NCBI RefSeq assembly: GCF_002093115.1
Contig: NZ_NAAD01000008.1
Location: 1 to 64,000 of the forward strand
Reading direction: 5' to 3'
DNA: 64,000 bases
Source: Geothermobacter hydrogeniphilus
GTDB lineage: Bacteria > Desulfobacterota > Desulfuromonadia > Desulfuromonadales > Geothermobacteraceae
Shown here: piece after piece, positions 1 through 8,633 of the stretch
Layout: every line of letters begins with the position of its first letter
Numbering within the stretch: position 1 is the first letter of the stretch
Translations under genes and position numbers: made by a program
The notes under the pieces: model-generated
Database searches by the model: none
What the model was told of the DNA's origin: nothing
The model's input: the letters and a program-made list of their open reading frames with translations, nothing else

Positions 1-55
1 TCTCACATCTCACATCTCACATCTCACATCTCACATCTCACATCTCACATCTCAC
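1..55. repeat. heptamer tandem repeat
   Basis: Seven perfect head-to-tail copies of TCTCACA followed by a variant eighth unit. The array runs off the left window edge, so its full length is unknown. Its last unit overlaps the stop codon of the adjacent response regulator gene. Such arrays can vary in length by slippage. Confidence 0.9.
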
Positions 56-1422
56 TTTTTCAACTCGATTCCAAATGACTTGATCTTGCGGTGCAGGTTG
101 GACCGTTCGATTTCGATGGCTTCGGCGGTCCGGGAAATATTCCAGTCGTTCTCCTCAAGTTTCTGCAGCAGGAATTCCTTTTCAAACTCCTCTCTGGCCA
201 CCCGGAAAGAGGTTTCCCTGGTGATGTTCGAGACAGTCGCCGAGCGTCGGCCGTTGCGTTTGCCGCCGGCGATGGCAGCCGGCAGGTGATCACAGGTTAT
301 GACGGCGTCCGGGACCATGATGACCAGGCGTTCGATGATGTTCTTCAATTCTCGAACGTTGCCGGGCCAGCTGTAGGCGGAAAGGGCGTTGATGGCCTCG
401 CTGTCAAGTCGTTTGCTCTCGCGGCTTTCCTTGCTGCAGAAAAAATTCAGGAAATGCTCGGCAAGCTGCGGGATGTCGGCACGGCGTTCCCGCAACGGTG
501 GGACATGAAAGGGGAGAACATTGAGGCGGTAATAGAGATCCTCACGGAAGTTTCCGGCTTCGATTTCGGCTTCGAGGTCCTTGTTGGTGGCGGCAATGAC
601 CCGGACATCGACTTCAATGGTGCGGTTGCCGCCGACCCGTTCGAACTTGTGTTCCTGCAGGATGCGCAGAATTTTCGCCTGGGTTTTCAGGCTCATATCG
701 CCGATTTCGTCGAGGAAGAGGGTGCCGCCGTTGGCCTGGTCGAATTTCCCCTTGCGGGCGGTCGTGGCGCCGGTAAAGGCACCCTTTTCGTGTCCGAACA
801 GTTCCGATTCGATCAGTTCCTCGGGGATGGCGGCACAATTCACCTCGACAAAGGGTTTGCTGTTGCGTCGTGAGTGCTGATAGATGGCCCGGGCGACCAA
901 CTCCTTGCCGGTGCCGTTTTCTCCGGTGATCAGAACCCAGCCCGAGGTCGGCGCGGCAATGCTGATCTGCTTTTTCAGTTCGGTGATCGGCGTGCTGTTG
1001 CCGATGATCTCGAAGTCTCTCGCCAGCCGCTCCTTCAGGACACGGTTTTCCTCGGTCAGGGCTCCAACCTTCAGTCCATTCTGAATCGAAAGCAGTACTT
1101 TTTCCAGAGAGAGGGGTTTTTCGATGAAGTCGAAGGCGCCGAGCTTGGTGGCCTTGACCGCCGTTTCGATGGTGCCGTGGCCGCTCATCATGATCACGGT
1201 CAGATGCGGATGACTGCCGGCGATCTGTCGCAGAACCTCCAGCCCGTCAATTCCCGGCATCCAGATGTCGAGCAGCACCAGGTCTGGTTCCTCCTGGCGC
1301 AGCAGGGCAAGGGCCTGTTCTCCCGATTCTGCCAGCAGCGGCTTGAATCCTTCATCCTGAAGAATGCCCTGAAGGCTTTCCCGGATACTGCGCTCGTCGT
1401 CAACGACAAGGATGGTTTTCAT
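52..1422 (-). CDS. sigma-54-dependent response regulator, NtrX/AtoC type
   Basis: 456 residues with the full three-domain layout of an NtrC-family activator. The receiver domain has acidic residues VVDDE near the start and phospho-acceptor Asp52 in LLDIWMPG. The AAA+ domain has Walker A GENGTGKE and the sigma-54 contact loop GAFTGA. The C-terminal Fis-type helix-turn-helix is around residues 430-450 (ISRTAEAIEIERSNLHRKI). It should activate RNA polymerase-sigma54 when phosphorylated. It lies 26 bp after an NtrY-like sensor kinase gene and is probably its partner. The start ATG has an AGGAAG ribosome site. The stop codon lies in a heptamer repeat. The regulated genes cannot be told from the sequence. 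Confidence 0.93.
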   Translation of the reverse strand: MKTILVVDDERSIRESLQGILQDEGFKPLLAESGEQALALLRQEEPDLVLLDIWMPGIDGLEVLRQIAGSHPHLTVIMMSGHGTIETAVKATKLGAFDFIEKPLSLEKVLLSIQNGLKVGALTEENRVLKERLARDFEIIGNSTPITELKKQISIAAPTSGWVLITGENGTGKELVARAIYQHSRRNSKPFVEVNCAAIPEELIESELFGHEKGAFTGATTARKGKFDQANGGTLFLDEIGDMSLKTQAKILRILQEHKFERVGGNRTIEVDVRVIAATNKDLEAEIEAGNFREDLYYRLNVLPFHVPPLRERRADIPQLAEHFLNFFCSKESRESKRLDSEAINALSAYSWPGNVRELKNIIERLVIMVPDAVITCDHLPAAIAGGKRNGRRSATVSNITRETSFRVAREEFEKEFLLQKLEENDWNISRTAEAIEIERSNLHRKIKSFGIELKK

Positions 1423-1448
1423 AGATATCTTCCTGAGTTTGGTCGGGG

Positions 1449-3695
1449 TCAGGCCGTAAGGCTCTGACCGCTGACGGGTAGTTCGACGATAAACCGCGTT
1501 CCCCGGGGATCATTGTCTTTCACCCGGATGTAACCGTTATGGTCGGAAATAATGGTTGCGACAATGGCCAGACCGAGACCTGTTCCCGATTTTTTAGTGG
1601 AGAAATAGGGTTCAAAAAGACGGGGTTTGTCTTCGGCACTGATACCCTCTCCACTGTCGGCGACGGTGAAGGTTGCCATCTGCAGACCCTGGTTGAAAAG
1701 GGTTTCGATTTCGATTGTCCCCTTGCCGTGCATGGCGTCTATGGCATTGTCGAGCAGGTTGATCAGGACCCGCTTGATCTGTTCCCGGTCCATGTCGAAG
1801 GTCGGCACCCGGGGATCCTGGCGGAATTGAAACTGAATCGCCTTGTGTCCTTCCTGGTAGAGGATGAGGGTGTCGCTGATGATTTTGTTGAGATCATTGG
1901 GTGTTGGATTGCTGGCCGGCATACGGGCAAAGCTGGAAAATTCATTGACCAGGTTTTTCAGTTCGTCAACCTGGTTGATGATCATCCGGGTGCATTCATC
2001 AAAGACCGAATCATCGTCACTGAAGCGGTCAAGGTAGCGCCGGCGAAGGCGTTGGGCGGAAAGCTGGACCGGGGTCAGGGGGTTCTTGATTTCGTGGGCG
2101 ATACGTCGGGCGACTTCACGCCAGGCGGCCATGCGTTGGGCCTTGAGAAGCTGGGTCAGGTTGTCAAAGACGACCACGGTTCCCATGAATTCGTCCTGCT
2201 CATCGCGCAGCGTGGTGATGTTGACCAGCAGGGTCAGCCGCTGTTCCCCGACCTGGATGTTCATCTGTTTGCGGATGGAATCCTTGCCTGAACTGACCAG
2301 CTCCCGTAAAAAATCCTTGATGACCGGAAGGTAGGTCGGGCCGACGACCTCACGGAAGTTTTTGCCGATGATTCGTGTCGGGGCGATTTTCAGCAACCGG
2401 GTCGCCGATTTGTTGATGGTGGTGATCGCCCCCTGTTTGTTGATTGAAATGACGCCGGCGGTGACATTGGAAAGGACGATCTCCATGTAGCGGCGGCGCT
2501 GGTCAAGCTTGAGGTTGGAGGATCGCAGTTCGCGGTTGGTTTTGCGCAATGCCTGCTGATGGCTGCGCAGGTCGGCGGTCATCTTGTTGAAGGACTGAAC
2601 CAGACCGCCGACTTCATCGTCGCTGTGAGCCTCCAGGTGGACATCAAGTTTGCCGGCGGCAACCTGTCCGGTGGCTTCGGCCAACTCCTGCAGGGGGCCG
2701 GTGATGCCGCGAGCGAGGTAGAAACCGAACCAGGTGGCGAGAAAAATGATGACCAGGGCGATCAACAGCAAGACGATGATATAGCCCTTCTGGATACGCG
2801 ATTTGAGAAACTTGGTCCCCTTGTACTGCTCGTAGGAGGCGGAGATCTCCTTCATTTTGCTGACCAGGGAGTAGGGGACATAGTAGTTGACGACCACGGT
2901 GCCGACAATATCTTCGGGATTGAAGTTGGAATAAATCGGGACGATCCCCCGAATCAGATCGGCTTTGCCGATCGGCGTGATGCGGGTGATGCGCTGGCCC
3001 TGCAGGGCTTCACGAATGGAATCCGAGTCCGGATTGGTGAACTCGACCGCTGGAATGTGGGGATTGGTGGCCCGCACCAGTTCCTCGTAGGTTGCAGAAA
3101 AAACTTCAACGATACCGAGGTTGTATTCCTTTTGTTTCTGCATGATCAGGGCTTCCAGTTGTGGCAGATTGCCCTGGTTGAGCAGTTTGTTTTCCTTGAT
3201 CATCGCCGCCAGCTGGTCGGCATAGTAGAGGGCGTTGGCAGCCGAGTTGCGATAGTAGGTCTGGGCCACCTCAAGCGATTCCTGCAGGGAATTTTCGATC
3301 TGGGTGTTGAACCAGTTTTCGATGGTCGTGCTGATGAAGCCGGCCGAGACGAAATAAAGCAGCATGGTCGGCACCAGCGACAGGGTCACAAAAGCCAGCA
3401 CCAGTTTGCTGCGCAGCCGGGCTCCGGGAACGCCCCGACGACGTTCGACAATCAGTTTGAAGAGATTGCGGAAAATCAGGAACAGAAAAAGGATGATCAA
3501 CAGGATATTGAGGTTGATCAGGGCCAGAACCAGAACGGTGTTGGAGAAGGAGATGTTGGAGGTGAATTGGAAAAGCTCGGTTTCGAACCGGGAGAAAAGC
3601 ACCACCAGGACAATGACAACCAGAATGAGAATCCATTCCCGGCGGCGTTTGCGGGTTTCCTGTACCGCGGGGATGTTGTCACTGGAACGGCTCAT
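1449..3695 (-). CDS. NtrY-like membrane sensor histidine kinase
   Basis: About 748 residues from the ATG at 3695 (MSRSSDNIPAVQ), preceded by an AGGA site; the open frame extends 26 codons upstream but lacks a ribosome site there. The N-terminal part has two closely spaced hydrophobic helices, then another helix and a periplasmic sensor segment, a transmembrane helix, a HAMP linker (ITGPLQELAEATGQVAAGKL), a PAS domain, and HisKA with the phospho-acceptor His in AHEIKNPLTP. The HATPase_c domain ends the protein (N-box LLDNAIDAM, G-boxes DSGEGIS and GTGLGLAI). This order is that of NtrY. The response regulator gene follows by 26 bp, so the two form a two-component system. The signal sensed is unknown. 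Confidence 0.92.
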   Translation of the reverse strand: MSRSSDNIPAVQETRKRRREWILILVVIVLVVLFSRFETELFQFTSNISFSNTVLVLALINLNILLIILFLFLIFRNLFKLIVERRRGVPGARLRSKLVLAFVTLSLVPTMLLYFVSAGFISTTIENWFNTQIENSLQESLEVAQTYYRNSAANALYYADQLAAMIKENKLLNQGNLPQLEALIMQKQKEYNLGIVEVFSATYEELVRATNPHIPAVEFTNPDSDSIREALQGQRITRITPIGKADLIRGIVPIYSNFNPEDIVGTVVVNYYVPYSLVSKMKEISASYEQYKGTKFLKSRIQKGYIIVLLLIALVIIFLATWFGFYLARGITGPLQELAEATGQVAAGKLDVHLEAHSDDEVGGLVQSFNKMTADLRSHQQALRKTNRELRSSNLKLDQRRRYMEIVLSNVTAGVISINKQGAITTINKSATRLLKIAPTRIIGKNFREVVGPTYLPVIKDFLRELVSSGKDSIRKQMNIQVGEQRLTLLVNITTLRDEQDEFMGTVVVFDNLTQLLKAQRMAAWREVARRIAHEIKNPLTPVQLSAQRLRRRYLDRFSDDDSVFDECTRMIINQVDELKNLVNEFSSFARMPASNPTPNDLNKIISDTLILYQEGHKAIQFQFRQDPRVPTFDMDREQIKRVLINLLDNAIDAMHGKGTIEIETLFNQGLQMATFTVADSGEGISAEDKPRLFEPYFSTKKSGTGLGLAIVATIISDHNGYIRVKDNDPRGTRFIVELPVSGQSLTA

Positions 3696-3771
3696 GAACG
3701 TCCTGTCAGGGTAGTTGCGGATATCTCTTAAACTTAGGACAACAGGCCGCGGTTTGGCAAGGGGAAGACGC

Positions 3772-3797
3772 AAAAAAGGCAGCTGATGCAGCTGCCC
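3772..3797 (-). terminator. rho-independent terminator after lpxC
   Basis: On the minus strand an 8-bp perfect stem GGCAGCTG/CAGCTGCC with a 3-nt loop is followed by a run of six T. It ends the lpxC transcript and separates it from the NtrY-like kinase gene. Confidence 0.85.
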
Positions 3798-3825
3798 TTA
3801 TCGGTTTGCAAGGTTGTCTTGAAGG

Positions 3826-4755
3826 TCAGGCCTTGGAGAAGGCAAGTTCCCGCTGGTAGGTCGCGGGGGCTTTCTGCAGCGCGCAGGCCAGATCGGCTTC
3901 ACTGAACTCCACCAGTTGCCAGTGCTCGGCGGAACTGAGAACCTTTTCAACGGCCTGGTGGTTGATGTCATGACCGGCCTTGAAGGCCTTGATGTGGCCG
4001 AGCAGGGGGTAGCCGAGCAGGCTGAAATCGCCAACCGCGTCGAGAATCTTATGGCGGACAAACTCGTCGTTGAAACGCAGCCCTTCCTCGTTGAGAATCT
4101 TGTCTTCGCCGATGACCACGGCATTTTCAAGTGACCCGCCCCGAGCCAGACCGTTGGCCTTGAGATATTCGACCTCATGCAGGAAGCCGAACGTCCTTGC
4201 CGGAGCTATGTCGCGCCGGAAAACCTCCGGTGAGAATTTGACGCTGCGGTGCTGCTGGCCGATGCAGTGGTGGTCAAAGGCGATATCGTAACTGATGCGG
4301 AAGAAACGCGAGGGTATAAGCGAGACCCGCTTCTCTCCGTCAACAATAGTGATCGGTTTGCGGATCGCCAGGTACTTGCGGCTGTGGGGCAGGCTGTGGA
4401 TGCCCGCGGCAGCGATCATTTCCACCAGCGGCGCTGCGCTGCCGTCCATGATCGGCACTTCCGGACCGTCGATATCGATATGCAGATTGTCAATGCCGAA
4501 AGCGGTAATGGCAGCCATCAGGTGTTCGATGGTTGAAACGCTCAGACCCTGCTTGCCGATCACCGTTGCCAGTTTGGTATCAACGACATTGCAGGATTTC
4601 GCTTCAATCGAAACGGTTCGTTCTCCATCGCTGCGGTGAAAGATGATCCCGGTGCCGGCATCGGCGGGACGCAGGGTCATGGTGATCGGAGTCCCGGAGT
4701 GGAGACCGATTCCGGTCATGGTGACGGGTTGAGCGATGGTTGCCTGAAAAATCAT
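3826..4755 (-). CDS. lpxC: UDP-3-O-acyl-N-acetylglucosamine deacetylase LpxC
   Basis: 309 residues, normal length for LpxC, the zinc-dependent deacetylase that commits UDP-GlcNAc to lipid A synthesis in the cytoplasm. Visible zinc/catalytic motifs are IEHLMAA (His78) and HKILDAVGD near residue 237, with the conserved GIGLHSG close to the N-terminus and MDGSAAP around residue 105. It is transcribed alone or after the AarF-like gene (217 bp upstream) and ends in a terminator. Its presence shows an LPS-bearing outer membrane. Confidence 0.96.
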   Translation of the reverse strand: MIFQATIAQPVTMTGIGLHSGTPITMTLRPADAGTGIIFHRSDGERTVSIEAKSCNVVDTKLATVIGKQGLSVSTIEHLMAAITAFGIDNLHIDIDGPEVPIMDGSAAPLVEMIAAAGIHSLPHSRKYLAIRKPITIVDGEKRVSLIPSRFFRISYDIAFDHHCIGQQHRSVKFSPEVFRRDIAPARTFGFLHEVEYLKANGLARGGSLENAVVIGEDKILNEEGLRFNDEFVRHKILDAVGDFSLLGYPLLGHIKAFKAGHDINHQAVEKVLSSAEHWQLVEFSEADLACALQKAPATYQRELAFSKA

Positions 4756-4972
4756 GATAACTGTCGTAACTCCTCGAAAGTTCCGCCTTCACAGGCGTAC
4801 GGGGGAGTACATATAGCAAACTTCGTGCCTTGTTTGAAGTTTTTTTTTCGGTCGGCGAATCGCCTGTTATTTAATGGCTTTGCAGGATGCTTAGTGTTGT
4901 GAAGGGGGACCGGGAAGACGATTGACTTGTGGTGACAGAACCACAGCCTGTGGCGCAGCGTCCACAATCAGG

Positions 4973-6664
4973 TCACAGGCGTCCCGATCTGAGGATGGCG
5001 ATCGCGAGCCACAGCCCGAGGAAACCGGCGACCGAATAGCCGAGAAAACCGAGAGCCGGGAAGCCGAAGATCATCGGTCCCTTATCGGTCTGCATGATCA
5101 GGGAGGAGCCGATGATCAGCGCGGCGATCAGCAGGCTGAAGGAGAGCCGGTTGCTGGCCTTGTCGAGGTCGGTAATCAGTTTTTCCAACCCGCGATGTTC
5201 GAGGTCGATTTTGAACTTGTTGCGGTTGACGCGGTTGATGAACTCCTTGATGTCACGCGGCAGGTGTCGGGCCAGGGAACCGTAGGCCTGGGCAACCCGC
5301 AGCATTTCGCGGGAGAGGTTGGTCGGGGTGAGCCGTTCCTTGACCAGCCGTTCGAGAAACGGCCGCAGGTGGGTGATCATGTTGAAATCCGGGTCGAGCT
5401 GCCGGCCGAGTCCCTCCATGGCGACCAGGGCGCGGGCCAGCAGCATCAGGTCGGAAGGGAAGCGGATCCGGTAGTGGGTCAGGATCTCGACGAAATCGGC
5501 CAGCAGTTTGCCGACCTTGATATCCTGCAGGGGGATTTCGTAATAGTCCTCGATGAATTCCCCCAGGTCGCGATTGAGGGCCTTGAGATTTGATTCGTCG
5601 GTCAATTCTCCGGAATAGAGTAATTGGGAGATGATCCGGTCGACATCGCGCTGCAGCACCGCCAGCAGCAGGTCGACCAGTTGTTCCTTGAGATCCTGGT
5701 TGATGCGCCCGACCATGCCGTAATCGAGCATGCAGATGGTGTTGCCGGGCAGGATGAAGATATTTCCCGGATGGGGGTCGCCGTGAAAGAAGCCGAATTC
5801 AAGCACCTGGCGCAGGAACGAATTGGCGCCGCGATCGGCAATGAGCTTGAGATCGTAGTCTTCGGCCCGGAGTCGTTCGAGATCATTGACCTTGATCCCG
5901 GAGATATACTCCATGGTCAGAACGCGTTCGCCGCAGAAATCCCAATGGACTTTCGGGACGTGGACGCTGTCGTCGTCCTTGAAATTGGTTGCGAAACGTT
6001 CAATTGTTCGCGCTTCGCGGGTGAAATCGAGTTCACGATGAATCGTGCGGCGGAATTCCTTGACCAGCCCGACCGGGTCGTAGATGTCTCCGCCGGGGAG
6101 ATGATGTTCGACTAGGTAGGCCAGCCCCATCAGGATGTCGAGATCGGTTTCGATGACCTGAACGATGCCGGGACGGCGGATCTTGAAGACTACCTCTTCG
6201 CCGTTGTGCAGGCGCCCGCGATGGACCTGGGCGACGCTGGCGGCCGCCACCGGTTCCGGGTCGAAGTGGGCGAAAAGCTCCGCCAGTGGATAGCCCAGTT
6301 CACTTTCGATCTCGATGCGAATCTGCTCGGTGGGCACCGAGGGAACCTTGTCCTGCAGTTTTTTCAGTTCGTCGAGGTAGTCGCCGGGAATCAGGTCGGG
6401 GCGGGTTGAAAGCAGCTGGCCAAGTTTGATGAAGGTTGGTCCGAGTTCCTCAAAGGCAAGCCGCAGGCGCTGCGGCTGGCCCAGACGCTCAATGCCCTTG
6501 GGCGCCGTGCCGAGGGTGACGATTTTGCGGCCCAGCTCCAGGTAGTAGTTGATGTTGAGCTGTTCGACAAACTGGCCGAAACCGTACTTGATGAGGATAC
6601 CGAGAATGGTCCGGTAGCGACGGATCGTCCGGATATTCCGGTTGAAGCGGGTAAATGGCAGCAT
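4973..6664 (-). CDS. AarF/UbiB (ABC1/ADCK) family atypical kinase
   Basis: 563 residues. The ABC1 signature KxGQ motif is present (TFIKLGQLLSTRPDLIP), with the alanine-rich nucleotide loop VAAASVAQVHRG in place of a P-loop, the catalytic stretch FFHGDPHPGNIF and the metal-binding DYG (LDYGMVGRI). Two hydrophobic helices close the C-terminus, as in UbiB, giving a membrane-bound protein. UbiB-type proteins are atypical kinase/ATPases that support quinone biosynthesis; whether this organism makes ubiquinone or menaquinone is not visible, so the quinone role is inferred. The short coiled-coil gene 18 bp upstream is probably co-transcribed. Confidence 0.9.
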   Translation of the reverse strand: MLPFTRFNRNIRTIRRYRTILGILIKYGFGQFVEQLNINYYLELGRKIVTLGTAPKGIERLGQPQRLRLAFEELGPTFIKLGQLLSTRPDLIPGDYLDELKKLQDKVPSVPTEQIRIEIESELGYPLAELFAHFDPEPVAAASVAQVHRGRLHNGEEVVFKIRRPGIVQVIETDLDILMGLAYLVEHHLPGGDIYDPVGLVKEFRRTIHRELDFTREARTIERFATNFKDDDSVHVPKVHWDFCGERVLTMEYISGIKVNDLERLRAEDYDLKLIADRGANSFLRQVLEFGFFHGDPHPGNIFILPGNTICMLDYGMVGRINQDLKEQLVDLLLAVLQRDVDRIISQLLYSGELTDESNLKALNRDLGEFIEDYYEIPLQDIKVGKLLADFVEILTHYRIRFPSDLMLLARALVAMEGLGRQLDPDFNMITHLRPFLERLVKERLTPTNLSREMLRVAQAYGSLARHLPRDIKEFINRVNRNKFKIDLEHRGLEKLITDLDKASNRLSFSLLIAALIIGSSLIMQTDKGPMIFGFPALGFLGYSVAGFLGLWLAIAILRSGRL

Positions 6665-6682
6665 GCTGGCGGCGGGCCGGCG

Positions 6683-6988
6683 TCAGCGCGACTGGGCGCG
6701 GAGCTTTTTTTCCAGCTGCGTCACTTTTTTGCGCAGTTTTTCAAATTCCTCGGTCGTGACGACTCCCATCCGCTGACAGGCCTTGTGGACTTCCTGCTGG
6801 GCCATTTCCTGGAGTTTGCTCTGATTCTCTCTGGCGATCCCCTGCAGTCGCTGCAACAGGTCCTTGCCCTCTTCCTCGCTGAGGTTGCAGCGTTGCTTCA
6901 GTTCTTCCAGCATCTCTTCGGCCTTTTTCTGCGTCATGGAGACCGCCCCCATCGCCGTGAGAACCGTTTTTTCGATCAGCTCAAGCAT
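6683..6988 (-). CDS. small coiled-coil, phasin/UbiK-like protein
   Basis: 101 residues, charged and predicted almost wholly helical. An amphipathic N-terminal helix (MLELIEKTVLTAMGAVSM) is followed by heptad-like stretches rich in Glu, Lys and Gln, and the C-terminus (VTTEEFEKLRKKVTQLEKKL) reads like the end of phasin-superfamily and UbiK/BMFP-type accessory proteins. It has a strong GGAGG ribosome site and sits 18 bp before the AarF/UbiB-like gene. That pairing suggests a lipid or quinone-complex accessory role, but this is inference from neighbourhood and composition. Confidence 0.7.
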   Translation of the reverse strand: MLELIEKTVLTAMGAVSMTQKKAEEMLEELKQRCNLSEEEGKDLLQRLQGIARENQSKLQEMAQQEVHKACQRMGVVTTEEFEKLRKKVTQLEKKLRAQSR

Positions 6989-7056
6989 TTTATCCTCCGG
7001 ATCCCTGAGTTATTCCAAGTACTTGAATCCTACCACAGGAGGGCGGTATGGCAACC

Positions 7057-8025
7057 TTAGAAACCGTCTCCGGTTGGTTCCGCCAGTTTTCGAATGTTTG
7101 TCAGTTCAAGACGGGCCGCGGTTTCTCCGGCGGCGATGATCTCCTCGGCGCGATGAAATTCCAGCAGGTTGACCCCCGCAAGTTGCGGGCGCAGCAGCAG
7201 GTCGATATCGTCGTGTGCCAGGCGCAGGGCATTGATCTGGTTTTCCATGATGGCGACGCTCTGGGCGAAGACCCGAAAGATATTGGGCGGTCGGCGGTTG
7301 CCGTTGGCTTCGCCGCGATTGCCGTTGCGACGGCCGAAAATGTCGCGCCAGAGTTTTTCCACCCGCTCGGCGTTGAGGATGCCGAGCAACGGAGTGCTGC
7401 GAACCTTCCGGTCGGTCGTGGATCGTCCGGGCAGAAAGGCTTCATGGCTGCTCTTGTCGACCTCGGGAATGGCGCAGATGCCGAGAACCCGGGTGGCCCC
7501 GAGTTCTCGGACGATGGCGGCCGGGACCGGGTGGCAGAGTCCGCCGTCGACCAGGTAGCGATCACCGAAACAGACCGGCGGGAAGATGCCGGGAAAGGCG
7601 ATCGCCGCCCGCAGGGCACTGAGCAGGTCGCCCTGCCGCAGGACGATGCTTTCTCCGGTTTCGACATCGGTGGCGACCATCGCCAGCGGGATCTGCAGTT
7701 CGGAAAAATCCCTGACCGGCAGCAGCTCGGAGAAAAAACGGGTGATTTTTCGGCCGTCGATCAGTCCGCGGGTCGGCAGTATCGGGTCGACCAGGCGGGC
7801 GAGACTGCGCCAGTCAATACTGCGGGCGACATCTTCCATGTCGGCGGCGGGAACGCCGGCGGCGTAGAGAGCGCCGATCAGGGCGCCGATGGAGGTGCCG
7901 GCGACGGCGGATGGACGGATGCCTTCAGCTTCCAGCACCTTGATGACGCCGATGTGGGCCAGGCCTCGGGCGGCTCCACTGCCGAGGGCAAGTCCCAGCC
8001 GGTTTCTTGTTTGCAGTCCTGGCAC
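7057..8025 (-). CDS. patatin-like phospholipase
   Basis: Start taken as the GTG at 8025 (MPGLQTRNRLGLAL), with a GGGA site; the reading frame stays open further upstream into the queH gene but that part has no family features. 322 residues. Patatin hallmarks are the oxyanion loop GSGAARG (residues 15-21), nucleophile motif GTSIG (Ser45) and the catalytic Asp in VDGG. This fits RssA/YchK-type bacterial lipid acyl hydrolases, which use a Ser-Asp dyad. No signal peptide is visible, so it is cytoplasmic. The substrate is unknown. Confidence 0.88.
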   Translation of the reverse strand: MPGLQTRNRLGLALGSGAARGLAHIGVIKVLEAEGIRPSAVAGTSIGALIGALYAAGVPAADMEDVARSIDWRSLARLVDPILPTRGLIDGRKITRFFSELLPVRDFSELQIPLAMVATDVETGESIVLRQGDLLSALRAAIAFPGIFPPVCFGDRYLVDGGLCHPVPAAIVRELGATRVLGICAIPEVDKSSHEAFLPGRSTTDRKVRSTPLLGILNAERVEKLWRDIFGRRNGNRGEANGNRRPPNIFRVFAQSVAIMENQINALRLAHDDIDLLLRPQLAGVNLLEFHRAEEIIAAGETAARLELTNIRKLAEPTGDGF

Positions 8026-8065
8026 GGTATTCTGTCCCGTCGAATAGGCAGCTTTACAGGTCGGA

Positions 8066-8605
8066 TCAGTTTGTCGATGGTCGGTAATAACGTTCTTTTT
8101 CAGAATAGATGCAGCCGCAGTACTGCTGGCGGTAGAGCCCCATGGTCTTCGAAACGTCAATTCCTTCCCGCCAGCCGACACGGTAGTCCTCGTAGACAAA
8201 GACCAGGCCGTACTCGGCGGCGAGATTTTCACCGAAGGCACGGATGGCGTCATGCTGCTGATAACGGGAGTAGAGCAGGCTGGTGCTGAAGCCGTCAAAA
8301 CCCTGTTCGGCGGCCAGGCGGGCGGTGGCGCTCATCCGCGCGCGGTAGCAGTAGTCGCAGCGTGAAGCGGGATCGGCGGCGACATTGGAGAGGAACTCTT
8401 CCAGGGCGTACTCTTCGCTGACGATCAGCGGCAGGTCGACCTGTTCGGCGTATTCGCGGGTGGTGTCGAGTCGGCGTCTGAATTCCTGGTAGGGATGGAT
8501 GTTGTGGTTGAAAAAATAGCCGGTCAGGAGGTGGTGCTGCTGGCGCAGCATTTTGACCGGATAGATGGCGCAGTTGGCGCAACAGATATGCAGCAGCAGA
8601 TTCAT
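8066..8605 (-). CDS. queH: epoxyqueuosine reductase QueH
   Basis: 179 residues with the DUF208/QueH cysteine pattern: LHICCANC at the N-terminus, RCDYCYRARM in the middle and QYCGCIYSE near the C-terminus. QueH reduces epoxyqueuosine to queuosine in the wobble position of GUN tRNAs and uses an iron-sulfur cluster plus a second metal; it replaces QueG in many bacteria. The ATG has a GGGAGA site. The gene lies between the patatin-like gene and the large orphan gene on the same strand. Confidence 0.9.
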   Translation of the reverse strand: MNLLLHICCANCAIYPVKMLRQQHHLLTGYFFNHNIHPYQEFRRRLDTTREYAEQVDLPLIVSEEYALEEFLSNVAADPASRCDYCYRARMSATARLAAEQGFDGFSTSLLYSRYQQHDAIRAFGENLAAEYGLVFVYEDYRVGWREGIDVSKTMGLYRQQYCGCIYSEKERYYRPSTN

Positions 8606-8633
8606 CGGATTCTCCCTGGCCGTGTGGTCGCAG

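Noticed and set aside
8026-8298. Longer patatin-like protein starting inside queH
   Set aside because: The added part overlaps queH and has no family features; GTG 8025 has a ribosome site.
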